DNA of 64,000 nucleotides from UBA4742 sp963785815 (lineage in GTDB: Bacteria > Actinomycetota > Acidimicrobiia > Acidimicrobiales > Acidimicrobilacustridaceae). The notes under the pieces were generated by a model, which was not told the origin of the DNA, ran no database searches, and was given only the letters and a program-made list of their open reading frames with translations. Of the stretch, positions 43,990 through 51,379 are shown in pieces. A program made the position numbers and the translations under genes. The stretch spans positions 1,612,001-1,676,000 of the forward strand of contig CAWAWN010000002.1 in assembly GCA_963785815.1 (NCBI GenBank). Direction: 5' to 3'. Position 1 is the stretch's first letter, and each line of letters opens with the position of its first letter.

Positions 43990-44614
43990 ATCGTGTGGGT
44001 GAGTGGTTGAGGTTCAGCGTCCGAACGACTCGGCTGCGAGTTCGACCGCGCCGGGAGGGCGATGACGAGTTGGCGGACCTCTTCGGTGCGGTAACGGCGA
44101 GTCAGGATGTCCGCCACCTGCAGGGTCGATCCGATCCTCGCGGGCCGATCGACCATCTCCCGTCGTCGAACGATGCTCCGACGCCGGCGGCAGCCGCCAC
44201 CACGTCGACGCCGGTGCGAACCATCACCTCGTCGGCAAGGGACGGACGGCCAAGCGCCCGCAGGATCTGCGAGTGGTGGACCCATCGCTCCATGAACTCG
44301 CGAGCGATCGCCTGCCAGTACGGGGAAGCTTCACCCGTCGAGCCGAAGAAGAACACGGGCTCGCACGGCCCCGCGAGATCAACGCTCTCATAGATGTCGG
44401 AGGTCCAGTCACCGGCCGCTTGCAGCAGTTCGACGAGCACGTCGGTACCGAAGAACCGAGCGGTCGATACCCACCTGTCATTGAAGGCGTCGAGGATGGT
44501 GTGAAAATCTGCGCCGCCGAGATCTTCGGCCATGAGGAGTAACCCGTTGGTCGCGCCGTCTCGCTGTCGGGCAGCGAGCAACTCCACGGGTCGCAGGACC
44601 GGCGTTACATCCAA
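43990..44614 (-). pseudogene. Mycothiol-dependent maleylpyruvate isomerase-like gene, decayed
   Basis: From ATG 44614 the frame reads MLDVTPVLRPVE directly followed by LLAARQRDG: the first helices and the metal-binding His region normally between them are missing, an in-frame deletion. Later parts are typical of MDMPI-type proteins (DAFNDRWVSTARFFGTDVLV, FMERWVHHSQILRALGRPS, DDGRWSIGP). Near 44120 the frame breaks; the continuation STLQVADILTRRYRTEEVRQ lies in another frame. Its end is unclear. Probably non-functional. Confidence 0.6.
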
Positions 44615-44710
44615 CATCCGACAACCTTCGCCCGGCACGTCGAGTGCGTCAACGAATCAAGACGGCGAACCCGCCAGCGCGGATGGTCCGTAGGACGCTT
44701 CGACGAGCGC

Positions 44711-44778
44711 CGATGTGCCGTTAGTTCCCATGACCCTTGGCGGGGTCGCCCTCGCGGGATGAGAATGGCCGCCCTCGG
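44711..44778. repeat. Repeat R, half-palindrome copy truncating a gene
   Basis: CGATGTGCCGTT, then GGCGGGGTCGCCCTCGCGGG and ATGAGAATGGCCGCCCTCGG as in the 27459 copy; it stops exactly in the hairpin arm, where the next gene's coding sequence begins. Confidence 0.65.
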
Positions 44779-45171
44779 ACAATACGCACCCTCTTCCGTC
44801 CGGTTGGCTCAGAGGAGCTCCAACTCATCGCAGCCGCCGCGTATGAGGCGTTTCCGCCACGCCTAGCCGAGCAGCCGATCTTCTATCCCGTGCTTGTCGA
44901 GGAATACGCGATCCAGATCGCTCGCGACTGGAACACCAAGAACGGTGCGATCGGCTACGTCACCGAATTCGACGTCGAGGAGACATTCCTCTCCAAGTAC
45001 CCCGTCCAGACCGTGGGTACCCGCGATCTCCACCTTGAGCTGTGGGTTCCGGCGGAGGAGCTGGACGATCTCAACGCGCACATCGTCGGAGGCATCCGGG
45101 TCACGCACGCGTACCGCGGCGTGCCTCGACGGTCGGTCACAGCTACTCCCTTTGCAGCGAGATGGACCTGA
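44779..45171 (+). CDS. Hypothetical protein lacking its native start
   Basis: About 130 codons of conserved-looking sequence: TLFRPVGSEELQLIAAAAYE, FPPRLAEQPIFYPVLVEEYA, ARDWNTKNGAIGYVTEFDVE and LHLELWVPAEELDDLNAHIV. This resembles a widespread small protein sometimes annotated as ADP-ribosylation/crystallin-J1-like, of unknown function. No start codon is available at the proper place because the sequence upstream is repeat R; in-frame translation would have to begin in the repeat (TTG 44737). Likely 5'-truncated. Confidence 0.6.
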   Translation, partial: TIRTLFRPVGSEELQLIAAAAYEAFPPRLAEQPIFYPVLVEEYAIQIARDWNTKNGAIGYVTEFDVEETFLSKYPVQTVGTRDLHLELWVPAEELDDLNAHIVGGIRVTHAYRGVPRRSVTATPFAARWT

Positions 45172-45356
45172 CGCCCGTGACTGTCTACGTGGGAACACAT
45201 CTCGATCGAGCCAGGTCGCTGGCTCGACAGCGCGGTGAAGTTCTGAGGGTTGTTCAACAGGACGGAGCCCAGGAGGCGTACACGGCAGAGCGAGTGCCGA
45301 ACCGTGTTGATCTCGCCGTCCGCGGCCAAACCGTCGTGCAGGCGTGTCACGAGTAG
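45162..45356 (+). CDS. Small I78-like protease-inhibitor-type protein
   Basis: A 64-residue protein from ATG 45162. The pattern VYVGTHLDRARSLARQRGEV, then LRVVQQDG and VPNRVDLAVRGQTVV, resembles the short I78-type proteinase inhibitor fold. No signal peptide. The similarity is weak and by eye, so function is tentative. It overlaps the preceding gene by ten bases. Confidence 0.45.
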   Translation: MDLTPVTVYVGTHLDRARSLARQRGEVLRVVQQDGAQEAYTAERVPNRVDLAVRGQTVVQACHE

Positions 45357-45510
45357 CGACGCCCCTCGGTGCTGTTCGGCGCCCGGGTCACCTCGGATCC
45401 GGCGTGTTGAGACGGTCACGACCGGCGACAGTGGCCGGTGAAGCTGGGGTCGGCGGAGCTAGCCTCGCAAGGCGGTTCTAGGGGGCTGGGCGATCTAGGG
45501 AGGTGGGGTC

Positions 45511-45909
45511 TTGGCTCGCCGCTCTCGCTGGGTGCTCGTGGTGCTAGCGGCGTCCACCCTGCTGCTCGGCGCATGCACCAGCGGACACGACCAGACGGCG
45601 CCGACGCAGCCCGCTACCGCAGCACCGACCACTCGCCAAGTCACCGGGGCGCTCACCGGCATCGCCATCCCGTGCGGGCTGTACAAGGTCGGCACGCAAC
45701 GGCCTCCAATCGCAATCAACGTGTTCTCGAAGAATGGATCACCGACGACGATCGCAAGCCAAACGGTTCCGGCTGATGCGCGATTCCACACTGTGGTCCC
45801 GACCGGGGACTACCTCGTTAGTTCGCCCGAGCACGGCAACCTCCCGCCGACACCTGTGACGGTGTCGGCGAGCCAGACGGCCGAGGTCGTACTGCCATCC
45901 TGCAAGTGA
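45511..45909 (+). CDS. Putative lipoprotein
   Basis: A 132-residue protein starting at TTG 45511 after GGGAGGTGGGG. It has a basic N-terminus and a clear lipobox (VLAASTLLLGACTSG), a Thr/Pro linker and a small beta-rich domain (GVAIPCGLYKVG-like, VTVSASQTAEVVLPSCK). Two Cys may form a disulphide. No family recognised. Confidence 0.7.
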   Translation: MARRSRWVLVVLAASTLLLGACTSGHDQTAPTQPATAAPTTRQVTGALTGIAIPCGLYKVGTQRPPIAINVFSKNGSPTTIASQTVPADARFHTVVPTGDYLVSSPEHGNLPPTPVTVSASQTAEVVLPSCK

Positions 45910-46066
45910 CACGTCCCATGGCTTACGAAGCCCGTCCCGGATGGGCAGTTCTGTGACGCGCGGGAGTCGCCCGGAACCGGCACTCGGGGCGATCGAGAAG
46001 ATCGCCGACGTGCCGTTCTGTACGCCTCCGGTGCCCAGTCGGCCAGAGCCCAGCGCGTCAACGGCT

Positions 46067-46092
46067 TTGACACGGTCGTCCAGAGATAGACT
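46067..46092 (+). promoter_or_regulatory. Candidate promoter for a leaderless operon
   Basis: TTGACA (46067-46072) and TAGACT (46087-46092) with a 14-base spacer, shorter than ideal. The GTG of the next gene begins 7 bases after the second hexamer, fitting a leaderless message. Confidence 0.4.
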
Positions 46093-46098
46093 GGAGGT

Positions 46099-46275
46099 GT
46101 GGCGGACCATCTGAACATCGAGCTTGATCGGACGGAAGCGCTCGAGCTGCTGGCCGTCGTGCAGGCGACGTTGAACGCCATCGCCCACAGCCGTGAGCTG
46201 ACGGTCGGCGCAGCCATCTTGTCGGGGACCCGGTCGAAGCTGATCGACACGCTCGAAGCCGACGCCGGCCCATGA
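46099..46275 (+). CDS. 58-residue helical protein
   Basis: GTG 46099 to TGA 46273-46275 encodes a short helical protein (LNIELDRTEALELLAVVQAT, AHSRELTVGAAILSG). It precedes a small HTH protein by 15 bases in an operon. No family recognised; composition and coupling support it being real. Confidence 0.55.
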   Translation: MADHLNIELDRTEALELLAVVQATLNAIAHSRELTVGAAILSGTRSKLIDTLEADAGP

Positions 46276-46290
46276 GGAGGACCAACTGAG

Positions 46291-46545
46291 ATGACCAAGA
46301 CCATCGACGACATCGACCTACTCGGTGAATCGGTGCTCGCCGAGCTCAGCGACGCCCGCACGACCGCTGATGCAGTCGGCGCGGCCACCGCCGCGGCCGC
46401 GCTCGCATCACGGCGAGCGGCCGAGGAACTCGTTGCCCGCGACCGCATTGTTCGCATCGCTCGCCACGAGGGCGCGACGCTGCGGTCACTGGCCGAAGCG
46501 ACTGGTCTAAGCCGCCAGACCATCGCCAACATCTGCAAGGACTGA
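46291..46545 (+). CDS. Small helix-turn-helix protein
   Basis: An 84-residue protein ending with a helix-turn-helix (EGATLRSLAEATGLSRQTIANI). The N-terminal half is Ala-rich and helical (AVGAATAAAALASRRAAEEL). A GAGGAGG lies about 10 bases upstream. With the 58-residue partner it could form a small regulator/antitoxin pair, but no toxin motif is evident. Confidence 0.65.
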   Translation: MTKTIDDIDLLGESVLAELSDARTTADAVGAATAAAALASRRAAEELVARDRIVRIARHEGATLRSLAEATGLSRQTIANICKD

Positions 46546-46620
46546 CCGGCTCGACGGCGTCAGGGTGGCCCCGGGCACGGGTGTCACGGCCCCTCCGAGG
46601 CAACGCCCTACGTGATGCGA

Positions 46621-46680
46621 TGAAGGAGCGGGGCCTCCGCTCCTCGTGTGGGTTCGGGTCTCGGTTGGGAGACTCGGGTT
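46621..46680 (+). ncRNA. Candidate IS110 bridge RNA (structured leader)
   Basis: Two strong hairpins stand before the transposase: GGAGCGG/CCGCTCC with loop GGCCT (46625-46643), and GTCTC/GAGAC with loop GGTTGG (46658-46673). IS110 elements encode a bridge RNA in this leader that pairs with donor and target DNA. Expression and loop pairing are not shown by the sequence alone. Confidence 0.45.
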
Positions 46681-46714
46681 TGCACACCTGTCCCTCGAGT
46701 AAGAGGAGGCCCCT

Positions 46715-47728
46715 ATGGAGCGAGAGTACGTCGGTGTGGATCTGCATCGTCGGCGTTCGGTGATCTATCGGATGAACGCGGCGGGCGAGCAGCTCAGTTG
46801 TGTCCGGGTGGCCAACGAGCCGGCGGTGTTCGGCGAGGCGATCTCGGCTGCGGCGCCGGGTTCGGATGTGGTGATCGAGGCCACGTACGGCTGGTACTGG
46901 GCGGCGGATCTGGTGGCCGAGTTGGGGTATCGGGTGCGGTTGGCGAACCCGCACGGCAACGACTGGGGCAAGCGTCGCGTGAAGAACGACGAGCGCGACG
47001 CCCGGGACCTGGCTGACTTGTTGCGCCTGGGCCGGCTGGCTGAGGCGTGGGTGGCGCCACCGGCGGTGCGGGAGCTGCGCGAGCTGGTGCGGTTCCGGGC
47101 CAAGTTGGTGAACCTGCGGGGCGGGCTCAAGGCTCAGGCCCACGCGGTGATGGCCAAGAACGGGGTGTTGCCGGCGGTGGGTGACATGTGGGGCCCGACC
47201 GGCACCGCCCAGCTCGACTCACTGGACCTGCCCGACGCGTACACGCATCGCCTCGAGGTGCTGCGAGAGCTCATCGACGGCTACGACCACCAGATCGTGA
47301 CCCTCGACCGTGACATCCATCGCCGGTTGCGAGCCGATCGCGGCTATCAGGCCATCCAGGCGATACATGGGGTGGGTCGGGTGTTCGCGGCGGTGTTCGT
47401 GGCCGAGATCGGCGACGTCGAACGGTTCGATTCACCGGCCGCGTTGTGCTCGTGGGCCGGGCTGACCCCGCTGCATCGCGAGTCCGACACCAAGGTGCAC
47501 CGGGGCGCAGTGACCAAGCAAGGCTCGAGGCTGGTGCGCTGGGCTGCCATCGAAGCGGTGGCCCGCTACCACGGCGGGGACCACCTGGCCGCCAAGTTCC
47601 ACCAGATCGCCGACCGGCGCGGCACCACCAAAGCCAACGTCGCTATCGCCCGACGAGTGCTCACCCTCGTCTACTACGGGCTCCGCGACGGCGAGATCCG
47701 CTGCCTGACCCAACCCCAGGCGGCGTGA
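46715..47728 (+). CDS. IS110-family transposase (DEDD recombinase)
   Basis: A 337-residue transposase, complete. The N-terminal RuvC-like DEDD domain is visible (YVGVDLHRRRSVIY, VVIEATYGWYW, KNDERDARDLADLL), and the C-terminal Transposase_20 domain (AIHGVGRVFAAVFVAEIGDV, FDSPAALCSWAGLTPLHRES, KQGSRLVRWAAIEA) has the expected Ser region. AGAGGAGG precedes ATG 46715. Confidence 0.93.
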   Translation: MEREYVGVDLHRRRSVIYRMNAAGEQLSCVRVANEPAVFGEAISAAAPGSDVVIEATYGWYWAADLVAELGYRVRLANPHGNDWGKRRVKNDERDARDLADLLRLGRLAEAWVAPPAVRELRELVRFRAKLVNLRGGLKAQAHAVMAKNGVLPAVGDMWGPTGTAQLDSLDLPDAYTHRLEVLRELIDGYDHQIVTLDRDIHRRLRADRGYQAIQAIHGVGRVFAAVFVAEIGDVERFDSPAALCSWAGLTPLHRESDTKVHRGAVTKQGSRLVRWAAIEAVARYHGGDHLAAKFHQIADRRGTTKANVAIARRVLTLVYYGLRDGEIRCLTQPQAA

Positions 47729-48229
47729 CGCTCGGACACGACCAGGTCGCGAGCTCGACAAACGGCAAGGCGCCCACCCCTGTGATGGCGACGCCGGCTA
47801 CGTGACTGAGCCCGACCCGGCCGAGGCCGAAACGCACCATGCCCCCGACCGCGGGGCGAAGACATGCCTGCCAGCCGAGCTGGCCTACCTCACCCACTCA
47901 ACTCGACCAACCCTGGTGCGACCCCCGCCCCGTTGACGGCGGCGACAACCTGACCGACAGCCTGCGCCGATCGAGGACAGCGTCAAGGTCGTTCGTCCTC
48001 GCTTCGCTGCGGGCGCTCCACCTTGACCCCGAACCTCTCACCGGCGCGCGCCCGCTCCCAGGTCCCGCCCCCACACCACCCGCCTGCCCCACGAGAAACC
48101 CGCCAAGAATCTCTTGACACGACACCGCTCCTTCAGACATGCCGTTCTGGCGCGGTCGCGGCAGCGACAAGGGCCCGGGACCTGGGCCTGCGGGGGCACT
48201 CCAAACGGAGCCGCCGTCGCGGCATGGCC
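47729..48229. other. Noncoding tract after the IS110 transposase
   Basis: No protein-like frame. TTGACA at 48114-48119 could be the outward -35 that IS110 right ends often supply. A TGCCGTTCTGG follows at 48139. Confidence 0.4.
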
Positions 48230-48574
48230 TCAGGGTGTTCGGATGCGGAGGCCCCTGACCTTGTTGAAGTCCTTGTGGTTCCTGGTGGTGAGGGTGAGTC
48301 GGTTCTCCAGAGCTGTCGCGGCGATGAGCGCATCGGGCAGCCGGAGTTGGAACTCTCTTGCCACACGGCCGGCGCGCTCGGCCACGGCGCGATCCACGGT
48401 GATCTCACGAAAGGGAGCCAGCAGCTGCGACACGAGATCGGTCGCGCTGTTGCCAGCGAACAGCTCGGCTCGCGTCACCACCGAGTAGTGGAGCCGGTTG
48501 CGACCTGGCTTGAGCTCAGCGGATCCGCGCAGGTGATCGATGAAGATGTCGGTGTCGACGAGGATGTCAGCCAC
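48230..48574 (-). CDS. vapC: VapC-type PIN-domain toxin
   Basis: A 114-residue PIN toxin from GTG 48574 (an ATG at 48589 is possible). Active-site acids occur in ILVDTDIFID, TRAELFAG, RLPDALIAATAL and the terminal TRNHKDFNKV. The start overlaps the antitoxin stop by eight bases. Complete. Confidence 0.88.
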   Translation of the reverse strand: MADILVDTDIFIDHLRGSAELKPGRNRLHYSVVTRAELFAGNSATDLVSQLLAPFREITVDRAVAERAGRVAREFQLRLPDALIAATALENRLTLTTRNHKDFNKVRGLRIRTP

Positions 48575-48785
48575 GCTGCCACTCATCACGCGACGGTGAC
48601 GTGGCGGCTGGGATGGCGCCGAACGTCGAGTTCAGGGCTGCCGCGGCATCGACGTCGCCGCTCAGGTACTCGTCGAGAGCTCGACGGATGACCTCTGCCA
48701 TCGGGATGCCCTCAGCGGCGGTCACCTGGTCGATGCGGTGACGTTGTGTTTCAGTGAGGTAGATCTGCGTCCTGGTCGCCGACAT
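48567..48785 (-). CDS. vapB: Ribbon-helix-helix antitoxin (VapB-type)
   Basis: A 72-residue protein with an N-terminal ribbon-helix-helix (TRTQIYLTETQRHRIDQV, then GIPMAEVIRRALDEYL). The C-terminal tail would clasp the PIN toxin. ATG 48785 sits within the operator repeats, and the message is probably leaderless. Confidence 0.85.
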   Translation of the reverse strand: MSATRTQIYLTETQRHRIDQVTAAEGIPMAEVIRRALDEYLSGDVDAAAALNSTFGAIPAATSPSRDEWQRG

Positions 48786-48804
48786 ACAGCAATGGTATAC
48801 AGCA
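48784..48804. promoter_or_regulatory. Antitoxin operator: two ATACAGCA repeats
   Basis: Direct repeats ATACAGCA at 48784-48791 and 48797-48804 overlap the start codon and a minus-strand TATACC. Spacing of 13 bp fits tandem RHH dimers repressing their own operon. Confidence 0.5.
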
Positions 48805-48861
48805 CACCCATCGACATCAACCTTCTGGATGAGCCGTTCTGGGACGCTCTGGATTTGCGCC

Positions 48862-49002
48862 GAACCGGCGTTAGTTGCCATGGCCCCTGGCGGCGCCGCC
48901 CTCGCGGGATGAGAATGGCCGCCCTCGGTCTCGTCTCGACCACTCCCTGTAGACCCGAGGGCTATTCACATCTCAGGTCGCTACTGATAGATGCTACGAC
49001 AA
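48862..49002. repeat. Repeat R, second long copy plus the shared 24-bp block
   Basis: GAACCGGCGTTAG, GGCGCCGCCCTCGCGGG and the full imperfect palindrome as at 27505-27592, followed directly by the 24-bp block (48979-49002) also found at 30936-30959. The two elements are adjacent here but separate elsewhere. Confidence 0.7.
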
Positions 49003-49194
49003 GTACTTGGAGGGGCCTCCGCATGGCCCGGGAGCGGCGGTTTTGGAGCGGGCTCGAGGCGCACCCGAACTGCCGCGATCGCACCGGCGTCGGTCCATCC
49101 GACGGTGGAGAGCATCGACGAGTTCAAGTTGCAGGGTCGGCCGGTCGTCGTCGGCCCGCGCTCGGGGGATCGGATCGTTTGTCGCGTCTGTCGG

Positions 49195-49330
49195 TCCGGA
49201 TGCGCTTAAACCCCCGATCGCACGATTTCGTGGGATGGAATGTGGGATGGCGGGGGAGTGGCCCCACCCGGCGGAGATGCGGTGAACGATCCTCATGCCA
49301 CCGACAAGCGCATCGGTATCGCGGGACGCG
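49195..49330. repeat. Repeat C, third copy of the A/B family
   Basis: CGATCGCACGA, TTCGTGGGATGGAATGTGGG, CGGCGGAGATG and ACGATCCTCATGCC match B in the same order without the 48-bp block or tRNA part. It ends 43 bases before another toxin-antitoxin locus. Confidence 0.65.
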
Positions 49331-49372
49331 ACGCAGTCCCTCCGAGTCGTCCAGATCGCGTAGGCTGGCGTT

Positions 49373-49549
49373 GTGAGTAACGTCGCACATGATCGAGATG
49401 AGGTACCTCGCGGCACCGGCCTGGTGCCCGCGGACTTGACCGCTGACCAACTCGCGTCAGCACCCACGATGTCATCAGTCGACATCCTGTTGATCGACGA
49501 TCTCACCGACGACGAAGACGACGCGTTCGCCGCTGCGCTCGACGGGTGA
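49373..49549 (+). CDS. Acidic antitoxin-like small protein
   Basis: GTG 49373 to TGA 49547-49549, 58 residues, strongly acidic at the C-terminus (LLIDDLTDDEDDAFAAAL). It overlaps the PIN toxin gene by GTGA. No DNA-binding motif is obvious. Context makes it an antitoxin. Confidence 0.6.
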   Translation: MSNVAHDRDEVPRGTGLVPADLTADQLASAPTMSSVDILLIDDLTDDEDDAFAAALDG

Positions 49550-49950
49550 GGCTCGTCGTCGACACCGGCGTGTTCAGCGCGTCGCTGAGCCGTCGTCGCC
49601 GCGTACGCCTCGACTCACACGTCCGTCTCATGGCTGGACATCAGGTGTTCCTGGCCACCGTCAGCGTGAGCGAACTCCGTTAGGGCGCGCTCGTTGCCCA
49701 ATGGGGTGAGCCTCGCCGCCAGCGACTGGAGGCGTCCATCCAGGCGACCACGGTGATCCCCGTCAGCGATGCACTGCTGAGTGCCGTTGCCGAGCTCCGC
49801 TACGCGTGCCGGCTCGCCGGTCACCCGCTCCACGACCGTAGCCACGCCAGTGACCTGTGGATCGCCGGGTCCGCGCTCCACATCGGTGCACCGCTGCTCA
49901 CCGCCGACCACATCTTCGAGAACACCCCCGGACTGATGCTCCACAAGTAG
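49546..49950 (+). pseudogene. PIN-domain toxin interrupted by an in-frame amber codon
   Basis: GTG 49546 opens VRLVVDTGVFSASLSRRRRV. Codon 46 is TAG (49681-49683) in TVSVSELR-stop-GALVAQWG; family members have an aromatic residue there, so one base change from TAC or TAT would explain it. The frame then continues intact for 88 codons (SDALLSAVAELRYACRLAG, HDRSHASDLWIAGSALHIGA, PLLTADHIFENTPG). The toxin is presumably inactive, with its antitoxin kept. Confidence 0.8.
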
Positions 49951-50118
49951 CGGTGACCGCCCCCCAGGAAGGGGTTCTGCGCGATGGGGCAGTGTGCCGG
50001 CAGTCGCATATTGGTCGGGTCACGCGGGACCGACCGCCGCGCTCGCTGCGACACGTGCATCGGTCGAATGGTCAGCACTGCGTTCGACCGGCTCGGAGCG
50101 TGGCGAGGCGCTCCTCGT

Positions 50119-50380
50119 GTGAACAACCGTCGCTTCTCGGGCCCCATGGGCACCGTCGGCGACTGCTTCGACGGCTCCGTCGCTGAAGCGTTCTTCTCCG
50201 GCCTGCGGACAGCGAGCTGCTCGACCAGCACCACTGGGCCACCCGCGAGCAACTCGCCCTGGCCTTGTTCGACTGGATCGAGACCAAGTACAAGCCCGCC
50301 GCAGCCACAGCTACAACGGCGGGCTCAGCTCGGCCGAGTTCGAGACCACCAACCGCCCCAGCGACGAGACCGCGGCATGA
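50119..50380 (+). pseudogene. IS3-like transposase C-terminal remnant
   Basis: MGTVGDCFDGSVAEAFFSGL, then in another frame DQHHWATREQLALALFDWIE, then RHSYNGGLSSAEFETT. This is the familiar C-terminal rve-domain end of IS3/IS481-type transposases. At least two frame breaks and no upstream core: an old remnant. Confidence 0.75.
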
Positions 50381-50507
50381 CCACCGCGAAACCACGCCCC
50401 CGGCTCACCTCTCAGCCACTCGAAAGCGACCACCGTGATAGGAACCACCCGACCATTCAACCCACAGCCCACCCGTCCACGAGCCCGGCGTACTTCCAGA
50501 CATCACT

Positions 50508-50549
50508 GTGGATGTGGATGTGGATGTGGATGTGGATGTGGATGTGGAT
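50508..50549. repeat. Hexanucleotide tandem repeat (GTGGAT)7
   Basis: Seven perfect copies of GTGGAT. Depending on frame it would read Val-Asp, Ile-His or Ser-Thr repeats. On the minus strand a frame from about 50779 begins like an MMPL transporter (SVVAVLAVIAAGVLGGPLFE) and runs into this repeat, so it may be a decayed gene end. Confidence 0.7.
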
Positions 50550-51009
50550 GTAGTCGACGCACTGGGGGCAGACGATGGAGTGACCGTGCTCTGCTCGGCG
50601 CCGGCCGAGGGGGCCTCGAACAGCGGGCCGCCGAGAACCCCTGCGGCGATCACCGCGAGAACCGCGACAACCGACCACGGGCGTCCGGATCGAGGTCGCG
50701 GTCTCGAGCGAGGGCCGTGCGGCCTGGTTGCGCAGACGGGCCCGAGGACCCCAGTCGAGCACACGGCGGGTGAGGACATGGCCCTCGTGTATGGCCGACA
50801 CCTTTGAGTGGACTTGGGGTCGGATGGAAACCCGATCTAAGGAGCTGGCCACACCGCCGGCCGATCGCAAGACCAGAGGGTGGAGGTCAGTCGGGTCATC
50901 GCGTCTTGGATGGCCGACGCCGTTCGCGGTGCAACATGGCCGTCGATCCGTCGAGTTCGAGCGGCGTGCTCGGCAACCGACGGGCGGCGACTCAGTGTGA
51001 GGCTTCCGT

Positions 51010-51350
51010 CTACGGCGCCTGGAACTTTGGCTGGAGCGAGGCGCACGCCTGGAGAGCGGCCTTGGTCTTCGGGTCAGATTGATTGAGGCCGAATCCGGCT
51101 CCGGACGGAATGCTCCGGTTGGGCGCGCCGCCGGCGGGGAAGGTTCCGCCAGGCGTGGCGCCGGACGGGAAGGTTCCGCCATTGGGAGGAGCTCCTGAGC
51201 TAGGGAAGCTCCCCCCGGGCGGAGGGCCGGGGAAGGTCCCGCCTGGCGCCCCGCCCGCGGGACGGCTGCCCCCGGTCGGGATCTGAAGCTTGACCCCGTG
51301 CTTGGAGAGACAGGCGGTGTACTTCTGGAAGGCCGCGTTGTTCGCGCCCC
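51010..51350 (-). pseudogene. Lipoprotein gene, 3' part, separated by IS3
   Basis: This piece encodes GANNAAFQKYTACLSKHGVK, a Pro/Gly repeat region (GGTFPSGATPGGTFPAGG), and the end SDPKTKAALQACASLQPKFQ. It joins the 5' piece at 52586-52689 in frame once the IS3 element and one copy of the 4-bp duplication are removed. The restored protein has about 146 residues. Confidence 0.85.
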
Positions 51351-51379
51351 TGAGGGGACCCCGTTGAGTGGTCCAGGCG

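Larger units (their letters stand above)
46546..48125 (+). mobile_element. IS110-family element, ends not resolved
   Basis: The transposase gene (46715-47728), its structured leader and a trailing noncoding tract with TTGACA (48114-48119) make up an IS110-type element. This family has no terminal inverted repeats, so exact ends cannot be seen from one copy. Element extent given here is approximate. Confidence 0.5.

Noticed and set aside
49003..49209. Short plus-strand gene ending FKLQGRPVVVGPRSGDRIVC
   Set aside because: The last 35 codons look protein-like, but there is no plausible start or domain; it may be a gene fragment and is too short to support.
50508..50549. CRISPR-like array
   Set aside because: Units are six bases with no spacers; a simple tandem repeat.
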